Program-made: the position numbers and the translations under genes | Notes under the pieces: model-generated | The model's database searches: none | The model's input: the letters and a program-made list of their open reading frames with translations, nothing else | Told to the model about the DNA's origin: nothing | Part shown: positions 1-8,977 of the stretch, piece by piece | Position numbering within the stretch: the first letter of the stretch is position 1 | Layout: the number at the start of each line of letters is the position of its first letter | DNA from: an uncultured Bdellovibrionales bacterium | GTDB taxonomy: Bacteria; Bdellovibrionota; Bdellovibrionia; Bdellovibrionales; JAMPXM01 | Reading direction: 5' to 3' | NCBI GenBank assembly: GCA_937927435.1 | Contig: CALBDW010000050.1 | Span: 1 to 46,542 of the forward strand | DNA length: 46,542 bases

Positions 1-140
1 ACATTCCAGATCCGCTGCCGCTGAGGCCGGGAGCCGCCCCGATGGATCGGACCAGCCGCCCCCCCGATCGACCATCCTCGAACGAATGTGAAAGATTCAG
101 GCCTTGATTTGCATCATCACCACCGATTGAAAGGGAGAAG

Positions 141-235
141 AAACTGGCTCACAATCGTGGTGATGAACCGTTAACGTTACAAAAGCGACGCTATACCCGC
201 GACTTAGCGCCGTCACCACGGTAGTGAGCCAGTTT
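141..235. repeat. long imperfect inverted repeat downstream of ilvA
   Basis: Two 25-base arms, 141-165 and 211-235, pair through 12 perfect bases (141-152 with 224-235), one mismatch, and a second perfect block of eight, with two positions that become G-U wobbles. The loop is 45 bases. Read on the minus strand it follows the ilvA stop by about 38 bases, and the distal arm is followed by a pyrimidine-rich stretch, so it could end ilvA transcription. It could also be a remnant of a small mobile element. A third segment at 115-129 can pair with 152-165 with one bulged base, so two folds compete. The rest of 1-273 holds no gene that I can see. Confidence 0.5.
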
Positions 236-273
236 ACTAAGGGTCCGTTTCCACACCCAAAGAAGGTTCGTTA

Positions 274-1548
274 TTAACCGTGGATGATGCGGAACCCCTG
301 AGCCTTCAGCGCCTCTTCAATCTCGCGGATGTGATCGTCGCTTAAAGTTTCCACAAGAAGGTCGATGCGAGTTTCGCGCAAGCCCAATTCGGGCGAAACG
401 CGGTCGTGATAAACCTCAAGGATATTGGCGCGGTTTTCGGCCATGACGTTCGTGATCCGATTGAGGTTACCGGGCAAGTCGTCGCAAACGACCGCGAATC
501 GCGCAAGCCGGTGCTCGCGTCGAAGACCTCTTTCAATGACTTTGGCCATGACATTGAGGTCGATATTGCCGCCGCTTAAGACCACGCAGGACTTCTTACC
601 CAGACAAAGGGTTCGCGACATCACGGCCGCAAGCCCTGAAGCACCCGCTCCTTCGACCACCGTTTTCCCCTTCTCAAGAAGGAAGACGATCGCTTGGGCG
701 ATTTCGTTATCGTCGACCTCAACGATTTCATCGACGAGCTTCGAAATATAAGTCTCGAACATCAACGGACTCGGGCTTTTGACCGCAATCCCTTCAGCGA
801 TCGTCGAAATCCGCTTTTTCGACACCGACTCCGGTTGACTGCGGAACAAGTGCATCATCCCGGGCGCCTGGTTACTAACAACCCCGATCACTTTGATCGA
901 CGGTTTGAGCGCCTTTAAAGCGGTGGCAACACCGCTGATCAAGCCCCCGCCGCCGATCGGAATCACAACGGAATCGAGATCCGGGAGATCTTCAAAGATC
1001 TCAAGCCCAATCGTCCCTTGGCCGGCAATCACATGCGCATCTTGATACGCGTGAACGAAGGTATAACCGTTCTGGCTCTCCAACTCCTTCGCCCGGGCAT
1101 AGGCCTCGTCATAAACATCTCCATGAAGAACGACATTCGCCCCGTAGGATTTCGTGGCATTGATTTTCACAATCGGCGCCGTGACCGGCATCACGATGTG
1201 GGCGGTGACGCCCAATTCGTTCGCGGCATAAGCCACTCCTTGCGCATGGTTGCCGGCCGAGCTTGCGACCACACCACGCCTTTTCTCTTCTTCCGTAAGG
1301 GAATTCATCTTGTTCAAGGCGCCGCGGATCTTAAAGCTGCCCGTCAGCTGTTGGTTCTCGCACTTGAAATAAAGTTCCGTTCCAGGAATTTCGAGCGCGT
1401 TCGGACAGCGGCGCACAGGAGTCTTCGTCACTTTGTTCCGCAAAAACTCCCGCGCGCGCTCAATGTCCGCAAGCTGAATAGCCTTAAAAGAAGAATTTTG
1501 ATTGCCGTTCGAGGTGGAAATAACTTCGTCTCCTGCAAGATGGTCCAC
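274..1548 (-). CDS. ilvA: threonine ammonia-lyase (threonine dehydratase) with C-terminal ACT domain
   Basis: A 424-aa PLP enzyme that deaminates threonine to 2-oxobutanoate, the first step towards isoleucine, in the cytoplasm. The PLP-binding lysine lies in SFKIRGA (K73). The glycine-rich phosphate loop GGGGLISG is near residue 200, and SSAGNHAQG is intact. The last 80 or so residues form one ACT-like domain, giving the short single-ACT architecture seen in many bacteria and not the long two-ACT E. coli IlvA. The start is GTG at 1548; an in-frame stop lies a short way upstream and no other start fits. The N-terminus has about 20 extra residues compared with TdcB. A catabolic role cannot be excluded because no other ilv gene is nearby. 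Confidence 0.93.
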   Translation of the reverse strand: MDHLAGDEVISTSNGNQNSSFKAIQLADIERAREFLRNKVTKTPVRRCPNALEIPGTELYFKCENQQLTGSFKIRGALNKMNSLTEEEKRRGVVASSAGNHAQGVAYAANELGVTAHIVMPVTAPIVKINATKSYGANVVLHGDVYDEAYARAKELESQNGYTFVHAYQDAHVIAGQGTIGLEIFEDLPDLDSVVIPIGGGGLISGVATALKALKPSIKVIGVVSNQAPGMMHLFRSQPESVSKKRISTIAEGIAVKSPSPLMFETYISKLVDEIVEVDDNEIAQAIVFLLEKGKTVVEGAGASGLAAVMSRTLCLGKKSCVVLSGGNIDLNVMAKVIERGLRREHRLARFAVVCDDLPGNLNRITNVMAENRANILEVYHDRVSPELGLRETRIDLLVETLSDDHIREIEEALKAQGFRIIHG

Positions 1549-1599
1549 TAAAAAATCTGGCCATATTAAACCAGTCCCTTAAAGGGCGCCAGCCGAGAA

Positions 1600-1827
1600 C
1601 TACCAATATGCCGTAAATCCCCGCACCGGCAATCTTTCTCCCGGCTTACACTCGTTGTCGGGCCGCAGACCGTGTTCCGACCACGGCGCCACTTCAGCTT
1701 CATTGAAAAAGTAGAACGGTGCCATGGGCTTTCCACAGTGCATACACCTCGAAACGGGAGCCCCCACGCTTTCAGTGATACCCTGGCAGAGATGGCAACG
1801 TCGGAAATGATGCTTATGTTTTTTCAT
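1600..1827 (-). CDS. small zinc-ribbon-like protein of unknown function
   Basis: A 75-aa basic protein with two CxxC knuckles (CHLC near residue 11 and CMHC near residue 28) about 17 residues apart, which is the pattern of a small zinc ribbon. The N-terminus is rich in His and Lys and the C-terminus ends in Tyr-Trp. The ATG at 1827 is preceded by a GGAGGT ribosome-binding site, which supports real translation. It lies about 50 bases upstream of ilvA on the same strand and could be co-transcribed with it. I do not recognise a characterised family. Possible roles are nucleic-acid binding or a structural accessory protein. The 260 bases upstream contain no gene I can support. Confidence 0.7.
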   Translation of the reverse strand: MKKHKHHFRRCHLCQGITESVGAPVSRCMHCGKPMAPFYFFNEAEVAPWSEHGLRPDNECKPGERLPVRGFTAYW

Positions 1828-2090
1828 CTGAGGCGACCTCCCAACAACCGGAGTCGCACCCCAAAACCGGAAGGAAACAGTCAGGTTCCGTCTCGAACTC
1901 TTAAGCCTGTTCTGAGTCTAGCTCCCTTCCCCACCCCTCACAAGGGCCGCGCACTCATAACGCAGCAAAATCACCGGGAAAACTGTCTAATGACTTTACG
2001 CTTCAAAGACTGGAATCCAGTCAATTCGCGAGGAAGATGCGTCGCAACCTAAGCCGTCGAAAACGCGAAGATCCGTGTCTCAAAACAAGC

Positions 2091-2849
2091 TTACGAAACC
2101 GAAACGAGACAGAGCGGTAAGAAAGTGGAAACCTCCAGCGAAGCTCCGCCAACCAGAAACCCGTCAACTTCCTCTTGGCGTGCGATGGCTTCCGCGTTTT
2201 CGGGCTTTACGCTGCCACCGTAGAGAATCGGCGTTTTCGCAGCAAACTCGTCTCCACCGATCTCGGCGAGCGCTTTTCTCAAAACCGCATGCGCTTCACC
2301 CGCTTGCTCAGGCGTCGCGACCTTTCCGGTTCCGATCGCCCAAACAGGCTCATACGCGACCGTCACAGGACGCGAAGAATCGCGGTCTTTGAAACCCTCA
2401 CGCAATTGGCGGACGATCACGTCGGACGTGATCCCTTTCTCTCTCTCCTCGAGCGTTTCTCCCACGCAAAGCATCGGTGTGATCCCAACCGCGTGGAGCG
2501 CTTTCACTTTGCGCGCGGTGTCTTCGTCGGTCTCGTGGAAAAGTGTGCGCCGCTCACTATGCCCGACGAGACAATAAGTCGCGCCGATTTCGGCGAGCAC
2601 CGCCGGAGAGTTCTCACCCGTGAACGCTCCTTTCATCTCGTAAAAGCAGTTTTGCCCGCCGAACTTGAGATTTGAACGTTGAAGCGCTTCTTGGGTCACC
2701 CAAAGATCGACCGCCGGAACAAAAAAGATGACCTCCCTCATCGCAGGCAGCTCGGCCAAGCGTGGGCGGATGTCCTTTAAGAACTCAACCGCCTCACGCG
2801 GCGATTTATGCATCTTCCAGTTGGCGGCAACGATAAACGGGCGACCCAC
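2091..2849 (-). CDS. tpiA: triosephosphate isomerase
   Basis: A 252-aa TIM barrel that interconverts dihydroxyacetone phosphate and glyceraldehyde 3-phosphate. The catalytic residues are all visible: K12 in ANWKM, H97 in GHSERR and E167 in YEPVWAIGTG. The phosphate-binding YGGSVKPEN and FLVGGASL segments are also present. The start is GTG at 2849 with AAGGGGAAG a few bases upstream. It follows the pgk stop by 11 bases, as the last gene of a gap-pgk-tpiA operon. Length is normal for the family. The usual downstream partner secG is absent here and sits near 9 kb on the other strand. Confidence 0.97.
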   Translation of the reverse strand: MGRPFIVAANWKMHKSPREAVEFLKDIRPRLAELPAMREVIFFVPAVDLWVTQEALQRSNLKFGGQNCFYEMKGAFTGENSPAVLAEIGATYCLVGHSERRTLFHETDEDTARKVKALHAVGITPMLCVGETLEEREKGITSDVIVRQLREGFKDRDSSRPVTVAYEPVWAIGTGKVATPEQAGEAHAVLRKALAEIGGDEFAAKTPILYGGSVKPENAEAIARQEEVDGFLVGGASLEVSTFLPLCLVSVS

Positions 2850-2860
2850 GAAACTTCCCC

Positions 2861-4120
2861 TTAAAGAGTCGGTTGAACGGACGGACGCAGATTCCGCAAG
2901 ACTTCCAGGCCAGGAAGCTTGTCGCCTTGCAGATACTCGAGGCTTGCACCTCCTCCCGTCGAAATATGCGAGAGTTTGTCGGCGAAGCCAGAGGCTTCAG
3001 CCGCGGCTGCCGAGTCGCCGCCGCCCACGATCGTCGTAGCCCCGGCCGCCGTGATTTCCGCCAAAGCGGCCGCGATTCCGAAACTTCCCTGCGCGAATTC
3101 CGGTTTCTCGAACACACCCATCGGACCATTCCAGAAGACCGTCTTCGCCTTAGCGAGTTCTTTCCAATACAACTCGCGGGTTTTGGGACCGATATCGACG
3201 CCGAGATAACCTTCAGGGATCGTAACCGTGTCGGTCGTTTTGATCTCCGAGGATGCGAGGAAATCATTCGTCACGATGTGATCAACCGGCAAAAGCAACT
3301 TTTTACCGCGGGCTTCGATCCGTTCGATCATCTCACGAGCGAACGGAATCTTTTCTTTTTCGATCTTCGATTTTCCGACCGGGACGTTCTGCGCGGCCAG
3401 GAAGGTGTACGCCATGGCACCGCCAACGAGGAACGTGTCGATCTTTTCGATCATGTTCTCGATCATCGGGATCTTGTCGGAAACCTTGGCGCCTCCCAGC
3501 ACCACCATGAACGGCGAAGCCGGAGAGTCAAGCAGCCGATCGAGCATCTCGATTTCTTTATTGATTAGGAAACCGATACCCTTTCTCTCCACCGCTTTTG
3601 GAAGAGCGTCGATCGTCGCGTGAGCCCGGTGGCTCGCACCGAAAGCGTCATTGATATAAATATCGGTGTACGACGCGAGCTTCAGAGCGAACTCGCGCGA
3701 GTTTTCCGTTTCACCCTTGTCGAAACGGACGTTCTCCAAAAGAATGACTTGGTTCGAACGGAGCGAAGGAAGCAGCCCCTTCGGCGCGTCGGACGTCGGC
3801 TCGTCGGTCAAGATGACCTCGATATCCATCAGTTCGCCCAAACGGCGCCCAACCGGCTCGAGCGAATACTTCTTGCGGTCCTCGGGCTTCCCTTCCGGAC
3901 GACCCAAGTGCGACGCCAGAACGACTTTCGCGCCGTTCTCCAGCGCGTAGCGGATGGTCGGAATCGCGGCGCGAATCCGTGTGTCATCCGTGATCACGCG
4001 CGAACCGTCCGCCGCCGTTTCCATCGGAACATTGAAGTCAACCCGGATGAAAACGCGCTGATCGCGCAAATCAAACTCATCGATCCGTTTAATTCCACGA
4101 AGACCGGTTGTCGACGCCAT
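2861..4120 (-). CDS. pgk: phosphoglycerate kinase
   Basis: A 419-aa two-domain enzyme that moves a phosphate from 1,3-bisphosphoglycerate to ADP. Diagnostic segments are RVDFNVP near the N-terminus, LASHLGRPEGK in the substrate-binding domain, LENVRFDKGE, VLGGAKVSDK, the nucleotide-site WNGPMGVFE, and the C-terminal GGGDSAAA and STGGGASLE motifs. It starts one base after the gap stop codon (TGA, one base, ATG), with an AAAGG ribosome-binding site inside the end of gap, so translation is probably coupled. Length is slightly above the common 395-400 because of a short N-terminal extension. Confidence 0.97.
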   Translation of the reverse strand: MASTTGLRGIKRIDEFDLRDQRVFIRVDFNVPMETAADGSRVITDDTRIRAAIPTIRYALENGAKVVLASHLGRPEGKPEDRKKYSLEPVGRRLGELMDIEVILTDEPTSDAPKGLLPSLRSNQVILLENVRFDKGETENSREFALKLASYTDIYINDAFGASHRAHATIDALPKAVERKGIGFLINKEIEMLDRLLDSPASPFMVVLGGAKVSDKIPMIENMIEKIDTFLVGGAMAYTFLAAQNVPVGKSKIEKEKIPFAREMIERIEARGKKLLLPVDHIVTNDFLASSEIKTTDTVTIPEGYLGVDIGPKTRELYWKELAKAKTVFWNGPMGVFEKPEFAQGSFGIAAALAEITAAGATTIVGGGDSAAAAEASGFADKLSHISTGGGASLEYLQGDKLPGLEVLRNLRPSVQPTL

Positions 4121-4121
4121 C

Positions 4122-5126
4122 TCAAATACCTTTCTCAGCCATGTAGAGAGCCAAATCGATCATCCGGCAGGAGAAGCCGGTTTCGTTGTCGTACCATGAG
4201 AAGACTTTGGCCATATTCTTGCCGATGACCATCGTGCTCTCGAGATCGATGATCGAACTTTCTTTGCGACCGTTAAAATCGACGGAAACCAAAGGCTCGC
4301 TCGAGTAAGCCATCACGCCTTTCATCGGACCGTCGGCCGCTGCGATGAGCGCTTGGTTGATCGCTTCCTCGGTGACTTCTTTCTTCGAAATAAAGGTCAA
4401 ATCAACGAGCGAAACGTTCGGAGTCGGGACACGGACGCTCGTGCCGTCCAAACGGCCCTCGAGTTCGGGCATAACAAGCGCGACGGCCTGAGCCGCACCG
4501 GTCGTCGTCGGGATCATCGATGCCGTGGCCGTGCGCGCGCGTCGCAAGTCCTTGTGGGCAGCATCGAGAATCCGCTGGTCGTTCGTGAACGAGTGGATCG
4601 TCGTCATAAGGCCGTATTCAATGCCGAACGTCTCGTGGATGACTTTCGCGAGCGGTGCCAAGCAGTTCGTTGTGCACGAAGCGTTCGAGACGACGTGGTG
4701 CTGGTTCGGATCATATTTGGTGTGGTTGATTCCGTAAACAACCGTGAGGTCAGCGCCTTTAGCCGGAGCGGAGACCATCACTCTCTTCGCTCCGCCTTTG
4801 ATGTGCTTCATGAAGTCTTCTTTGTTTTTGAAAGCGCCGGTGCACTCGAGCACGATGTCGACACCCCAGTCCTTCCAGGGGATGTTCGTCGGATCTTTTT
4901 CATGCGACATCGGAATCTCTTTGCCGTTCACGCGGATGAAGTTCTCACCATGCGTGACTTCGCCGGGGAACACGCCGTGCGTGCTGTCGTACTTCAGGAG
5001 GTGGGCCGAAGTTTTGGGGTCGCCCATGTTGTTGATCCCGACGATATCGAGCTTCTCCCAACCTTCACGGAAAAGAATGCGCCCGATCCGACCGAAGCCA
5101 TTGATTCCGACTCTTACGCGTGCCAC
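4122..5126 (-). CDS. gap: glyceraldehyde-3-phosphate dehydrogenase, type I
   Basis: A 334-aa NAD-dependent glycolytic dehydrogenase. The Rossmann motif GINGFGRIGR begins a few residues after the start, the catalytic cysteine is C151 in SNASCTTNC, and the C-terminal WYDNETGFS motif is intact. I place the start at GTG 5126, because AGAGGAG lies seven bases upstream and because this gives the normal distance to the NAD-binding loop. A longer reading from 5168 adds 14 residues without support. It is the first gene of gap-pgk-tpiA. A weak promoter may lie upstream: TTGTCC (5215-5210) with TATAGG (5191-5186), spacing 18. Confidence 0.96.
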   Translation of the reverse strand: MARVRVGINGFGRIGRILFREGWEKLDIVGINNMGDPKTSAHLLKYDSTHGVFPGEVTHGENFIRVNGKEIPMSHEKDPTNIPWKDWGVDIVLECTGAFKNKEDFMKHIKGGAKRVMVSAPAKGADLTVVYGINHTKYDPNQHHVVSNASCTTNCLAPLAKVIHETFGIEYGLMTTIHSFTNDQRILDAAHKDLRRARTATASMIPTTTGAAQAVALVMPELEGRLDGTSVRVPTPNVSLVDLTFISKKEVTEEAINQALIAAADGPMKGVMAYSSEPLVSVDFNGRKESSIIDLESTMVIGKNMAKVFSWYDNETGFSCRMIDLALYMAEKGI

Positions 5127-5358
5127 CGCTTCACTCCTCTTGTTTACTGATTGAGTTTGCTTACGCAAAAAACACCCGAGCGACCCCTATACTATGACGA
5201 CTTGTCGCAGGACAAATCGCCGCGCACAGCCGATACACTCGAACGCGGCCAATGTAGCGAAGGGACATGGAATCTGCCAAGAAGGAAAACGGCCATCTCA
5301 TCGGCCGCTGAACAAGCACGGCAGCAGGCGCCCTCGGGCGCTCAAGAATGAAGCAAAT

Positions 5359-6135
5359 TTAGGCAAAGAGTTTGGGAAACGTGCGACGCGCGTTGGCCAA
5401 CGTCACCAACGCCAGTTCCTCTTCAGTAACCCCTTTGAGCGACGCAACGGCCCGCGCGGTGTGCACGACATAAGCAGGAACATTGGGCTTTCCGCGCATC
5501 GGCACAGGAGCCAAAAACGGCGCATCGGTCTCGACGTGCAAGCGATCCAAGGGCACGAATTTCACCACCGAGCGGAGCTCTTCCGCGTTTTTAAACGTCA
5601 CCACGCCACTGATCGAAATGTCGAATCCGCAGTCGAGCGCGGCGCGGGCGAGTTCCATCGTTCCCGTGAAACAATGAATAACCCCGCCGACTCGCCCCTT
5701 ATATTCCTTGAGAATCTCAATAGTGTCCGGCTCCGCGTCTCGCGTGTGGATTTCGACCGGAAGCCCGTGACGAGCAGCCAAATCCATCTGGCGGCGGAAT
5801 GCCACCTTCTGTTCCTCGCGAGGTGAGTTATCGTAATGGTAGTCGAGCCCGATTTCGCCGACCGCCACCACCTCGCGGGCATCGACGTTTTTTTCGAGAA
5901 ATTCTTCGACGCTGTCGTTATACAAGCTCCCTTCGTGCGGATGAACGCCCAGCGTGCAGGCGACAGTTGGGAAATGGCGCTTGGCGATCTCGAGCACGAC
6001 AGGCAAATCATTGGGCTCCGTGCCGATCGTAATGAAACGTTCAACACCCGCCGCCTGGCCTTCGGAAATGGTTTGCTCGGGTGTCGCTCCTTTAATCATG
6101 TTAAGGTGCGTGTGGATGTCGATCCATGTTGCCAT
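5359..6135 (-). CDS. tatD: TatD-family metal-dependent hydrolase (DNase)
   Basis: A 258-aa TIM-barrel hydrolase of the TatD/YcfH family. Metal ligands are visible in IDIHTHLN (H8, H10), VGEIGLDYHY (Glu), EIHTRDA (His), IHCFTG (His) and ETDAPFL (Asp). Characterised members are 3'-5' exonucleases or deoxyribonucleases; the physiological substrate here is unknown. The start ATG at 6135 has GGAGAG seven bases upstream; the open frame extends to 6156 without a better site. It follows holB by 35 bases, and tmk-holB-tatD is a common order that suggests a shared operon. A short GC hairpin (5328-5341) follows the stop but lacks a T-tract. Confidence 0.93.
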   Translation of the reverse strand: MATWIDIHTHLNMIKGATPEQTISEGQAAGVERFITIGTEPNDLPVVLEIAKRHFPTVACTLGVHPHEGSLYNDSVEEFLEKNVDAREVVAVGEIGLDYHYDNSPREEQKVAFRRQMDLAARHGLPVEIHTRDAEPDTIEILKEYKGRVGGVIHCFTGTMELARAALDCGFDISISGVVTFKNAEELRSVVKFVPLDRLHVETDAPFLAPVPMRGKPNVPAYVVHTARAVASLKGVTEEELALVTLANARRTFPKLFA

Positions 6136-6170
6136 TTCTGCTCTCCAAGCCGCCAAAGAGGATTTTTACG

Positions 6171-7133
6171 TCAGCCTTCACGCAAAAGGATAGCGAAGTT
6201 CTCAAACGCAAGGCCACGATCAATGTTTTTCGCCAGATCGGCCTCAAGTTGCAATCCTGCGTCGGCCAATTCAAAAAGCCGGGCAGTCGATAATTTCAAA
6301 AAAGTGGGGCCTGTTTGTTCCCAAACAGGGCCGCTCAAAGGATTAAGCCCCGCGTGAACCCGGAGCGCGTCGCGCACAAGACTGACCAGCCAAGTCGTGA
6401 CGAAGGACTGTGCCGAGCGGTCCTTCGTCAATGTCTTTAACTTCGCCACTTCATCGATGGGCAACCGGTTGCCGGCCGCCGTGACGTATTCAACAATCGC
6501 CCGCTCAAGGTCTTCAAATTCTTCCCGGCTCGCGCTCAAACGCTCCGCCGTCTCAACCGAGCCGTGCGCCGACTCCAGAACCCACGGGTCAGCCGTGGGC
6601 CCGAGAATTTTCGCCAGCTCCTCTTTTTCGAGGGACGAAAAGCGCACAAGCTGCGTGCGCGAACGAATCGTGGCCAACATTGCTCCAGCCGAAGCTGTCA
6701 CCAAGATGAAATAGGTGCCGGGAGGAGGTTCCTCAAGCGACTTTAAAAGCGCATTCGCCGCTTGAGGCCCCATGAGGTGCGCCTGATCGATGATCACGAC
6801 CCGCGCCCGTCCAAGCTTCTGCAAGCTGATAAATTGGATGATGTCCCGAACTTGCTCGACTTTAATATTGGCGCCGTCCGGAGCGATCTCGAGAAGGTCC
6901 TCGCTCTGCCCTTTTTCAACCCGAATGCAGGGACCGCACTCTCCGCACGCCTCGCGCGGATTCCCGCGTTCACAAACCAATACCTGGGCCAGCCCTCGGG
7001 CGGCGAACTTCTTTCCCACGCCCGATGGCCCCGCGAAAAGAAGCCCGGAAGCGAGACGCCCCTTTTCGTGCGCCATGAGCAGCGGCTCGATCCGATCCCG
7101 ATGTCCGACGAGAGCGTCTAAGATTCGAGCCAT
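6171..7133 (-). CDS. holB: DNA polymerase III delta-prime subunit
   Basis: A 320-aa AAA+ clamp-loader subunit. It has a Walker A GPSGVGKK at residues 35-42, a four-cysteine zinc module (CERGNPREACGECGPC), a DQAHLM segment in the Walker B position, ANALLKSLEEPP, and the TIRSRTQ region that supplies the sensor arginine in the family. The C-terminal third is divergent, as usual for delta-prime. The ATG at 7133 has AAGGAG five bases upstream and overlaps the end of tmk by 16 bases, so coupling is likely. The gene loads the sliding clamp together with DnaX and HolA, which are not in this window. Confidence 0.92.
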   Translation of the reverse strand: MARILDALVGHRDRIEPLLMAHEKGRLASGLLFAGPSGVGKKFAARGLAQVLVCERGNPREACGECGPCIRVEKGQSEDLLEIAPDGANIKVEQVRDIIQFISLQKLGRARVVIIDQAHLMGPQAANALLKSLEEPPPGTYFILVTASAGAMLATIRSRTQLVRFSSLEKEELAKILGPTADPWVLESAHGSVETAERLSASREEFEDLERAIVEYVTAAGNRLPIDEVAKLKTLTKDRSAQSFVTTWLVSLVRDALRVHAGLNPLSGPVWEQTGPTFLKLSTARLFELADAGLQLEADLAKNIDRGLAFENFAILLREG

Positions 7134-7753
7134 CCGCGCTCCTTAAACTCGCGAAGGGTTCTTTGCACCAATTCGTCGGGCCCGAGGTTCGCATCGAGAA
7201 CCAGCCACTCGGACGGATTCTCTTTCGCCTGCGCCAAGTAACCTTCGCGAACGGCCTGATGAAACTCTTCCGACTCTTTTTCCATGCGATCGGCCGCGAC
7301 TCCGCTCCGGCCCGATTGACGCTTACGGCTTTCTTCAACCGATAAATCAAGAAGGATCGTTAAATCGGGGCACAGGCCCTTCGTTGCAAAAACGTTGAGC
7401 CAGTCGACCTCGGAACGGACCAGTTTCCGCGCGAAGCATTGAAACGCGACGGTGCTCGCCGTGAAGCGATCGCAAAGCACCCACTCGCCGCGAACGAGGG
7501 CTGGCCGGATAACGCTTTCCACGTGTTGAGCACGAGAGGCCGCATATAGAAGAAGCTCTGTCGCCGGCACAGGCGCCTCGCCGTCAGTCCTCAAGAGAAG
7601 CCGTCGAATATCCTCGGCTAACGGGGTCCCTCCTGGTTCTCGGGTCAAGCGGAGCCCAAGCCCCCTTTTTCGAAGCTCGGCTTCCAAACCACGAATCAGG
7701 GTGGATTTTCCCGATCCGTCCAGACCCTCAAACACCAAGAACTTGCCTTTCAT
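7118..7753 (-). CDS. tmk: thymidylate kinase
   Basis: A 211-aa dTMP kinase that makes dTDP in the cytoplasm. The P-loop is at residues 10-18 (GLDGSGKST), followed by TREPGGTPL, a DRF in place of the more common DRY (CDRFTAS), and an arginine-containing lid near SGRSGVAADR. The ATG at 7753 gives the usual short distance to the P-loop; an in-frame GTG at 7789 would add 12 residues with no family support. The ribosome-binding site before the ATG is weak (GTGGGG). It is the first gene of tmk-holB-tatD and is divergent from the response regulator at 7867. Confidence 0.93.
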   Translation of the reverse strand: MKGKFLVFEGLDGSGKSTLIRGLEAELRKRGLGLRLTREPGGTPLAEDIRRLLLRTDGEAPVPATELLLYAASRAQHVESVIRPALVRGEWVLCDRFTASTVAFQCFARKLVRSEVDWLNVFATKGLCPDLTILLDLSVEESRKRQSGRSGVAADRMEKESEEFHQAVREGYLAQAKENPSEWLVLDANLGPDELVQRTLREFKERGWLES

Positions 7754-7866
7754 GGCCCCACTTTCGCCCAGTCGAGGCTCCACAGTCACGCATCAAGCTA
7801 CCGATTTATCTGAATTGCGCTACGCATTATATTTGAGGAAGACGGTAAAGTTCCGATAGAAACCAT

Positions 7867-8877
7867 ATGAGTTCGAATGAAAACACCACATCTACGGGGC
7901 AACCAGTCCGCATTTTGATTGCCGACGACGAGGCGCTACTCTCCAAACGCCTTGCCGAATATTTGAACAAACGCGGCTTCGTGGTGAGACACGTTCGAAC
8001 CGGAAACGAAGCCAAAACCAGCCTCATCGATTGGCTTCCCGACTTCGTTATTTACGATTTGATGCTTCCTGAAGCAAACGCGCTCCAGTTCTTGCACGCA
8101 ACCAAAGAAATTCGCGCCAAACAAAACGTGCGCGTGGTGGTCGTGTCGGGCCACAACGATCCCCGTAACGCGCGCGAGTGCCTTCTGGCAGGCGCTATCG
8201 ACTACATTCAAAAGCCGTTTCAACATGCGGAACTTCTCAACCGGCTGGTCATGTTGATGAGGGCGCGCGGCGAAATTCCCGATTACAAACCGGGGACCGA
8301 TACCTCGAGCGCCCACTACTTCCTCCACCTGACCGACCTGACTTTGCGTGAAGTCTTAAAAGGGGCGTCGGTGCAGGAAACTCTCTTCAATCTCGTGGGC
8401 ATGGTCGGCATCTCTTTCGGGGCCGTGCGAACTTCGCTGATTTCCTGTCCGCCCGTGAGCAACCACGCGACGGTGATCGCCTCAAATGACAACCGTCACC
8501 TCGGGCGAATCACGATCGAGCTACGCCGCTACCCCGAAATCCAATATGTGCTGCAAAACGATAAAATCTTGGCGCTCGATAACCTGGCAGCAGACCCCGG
8601 TATGCAGTTCGTCAGTCGCGTGGCCAAATCGATCTCATTTAACTCGATGTTGGTGGCTCCAATCAGGATCCATGGCCGGGTGTGGGGCGTACTCTCGATT
8701 CGCCTTCCTGAAAGTCGAAAAACCTCGTTTTCGGATGCCGAGATCCGTTACGCGCAATTGGCCGCCCACGTGATGGGAACTGTTGTTTTGCGGGACCCCA
8801 CCCTCCTCCATTCTTCCTCAACCGGATCGAATGAAAGCGAGCCCGGGGGCGAAAGCCTCGCTCCAACGGGAAGCTAA
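7867..8877 (+). CDS. response regulator with receiver and GAF-like domain
   Basis: A 336-aa protein with a receiver domain at about residues 14-135. The acidic pair D20/D21, phospho-acceptor D64 (IYDLMLP), a Ser in VVVSGHND and the lysine in YIQKPF are all present. Residues 155-315 resemble a GAF sensor domain (NLVGMVGISFGAVRT, MLVAPIRIHGRVWGVLSIR, followed by an FSDAEIRYAQLAAHV helix). There is no DNA-binding or enzymatic output domain, and the tail is low-complexity Ser/Gly/Glu. It therefore probably acts by protein contact or as a phosphorelay/ligand integrator. No kinase is adjacent; a hybrid kinase is encoded at 34-36 kb. The ribosome-binding site is weak. Confidence 0.85.
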   Translation: MSSNENTTSTGQPVRILIADDEALLSKRLAEYLNKRGFVVRHVRTGNEAKTSLIDWLPDFVIYDLMLPEANALQFLHATKEIRAKQNVRVVVVSGHNDPRNARECLLAGAIDYIQKPFQHAELLNRLVMLMRARGEIPDYKPGTDTSSAHYFLHLTDLTLREVLKGASVQETLFNLVGMVGISFGAVRTSLISCPPVSNHATVIASNDNRHLGRITIELRRYPEIQYVLQNDKILALDNLAADPGMQFVSRVAKSISFNSMLVAPIRIHGRVWGVLSIRLPESRKTSFSDAEIRYAQLAAHVMGTVVLRDPTLLHSSSTGSNESEPGGESLAPTGS

Positions 8878-8908
8878 AAGAATCCGGACATTGCGGCGCA
8901 CAAAATCC

Positions 8909-8937
8909 TTTACCGCCCCCCTCCTCTCATCTATATT
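8909..8937 (+). promoter_or_regulatory. candidate sigma70 promoter for secG
   Basis: TTTACC (8909-8914) and TATATT (8932-8937) are separated by exactly 17 bases and lie about 40 bases upstream of the secG start. Four of six and five of six bases match the consensus hexamers. This is seen by eye only. Confidence 0.4.
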
Positions 8938-8977
8938 GTGAACCTTCTTTGAGAGAGTCCCACGGAGGATTATCCTG

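Noticed and set aside
141..240. Possible integron attC site
   Set aside because: The arms are palindromic and the spacing is in range, but the conserved outer core (GTTRRRY and its partner) is not found at the ends.
1828..2090. Possible RNA gene between tpiA and the zinc-ribbon gene
   Set aside because: Only a six-bp hairpin with a three-base loop was seen; no tRNA arms or conserved RNA features.
5328..5341. GC hairpin after tatD as a terminator
   Set aside because: The stem is short and neither strand has a T-tract after it.
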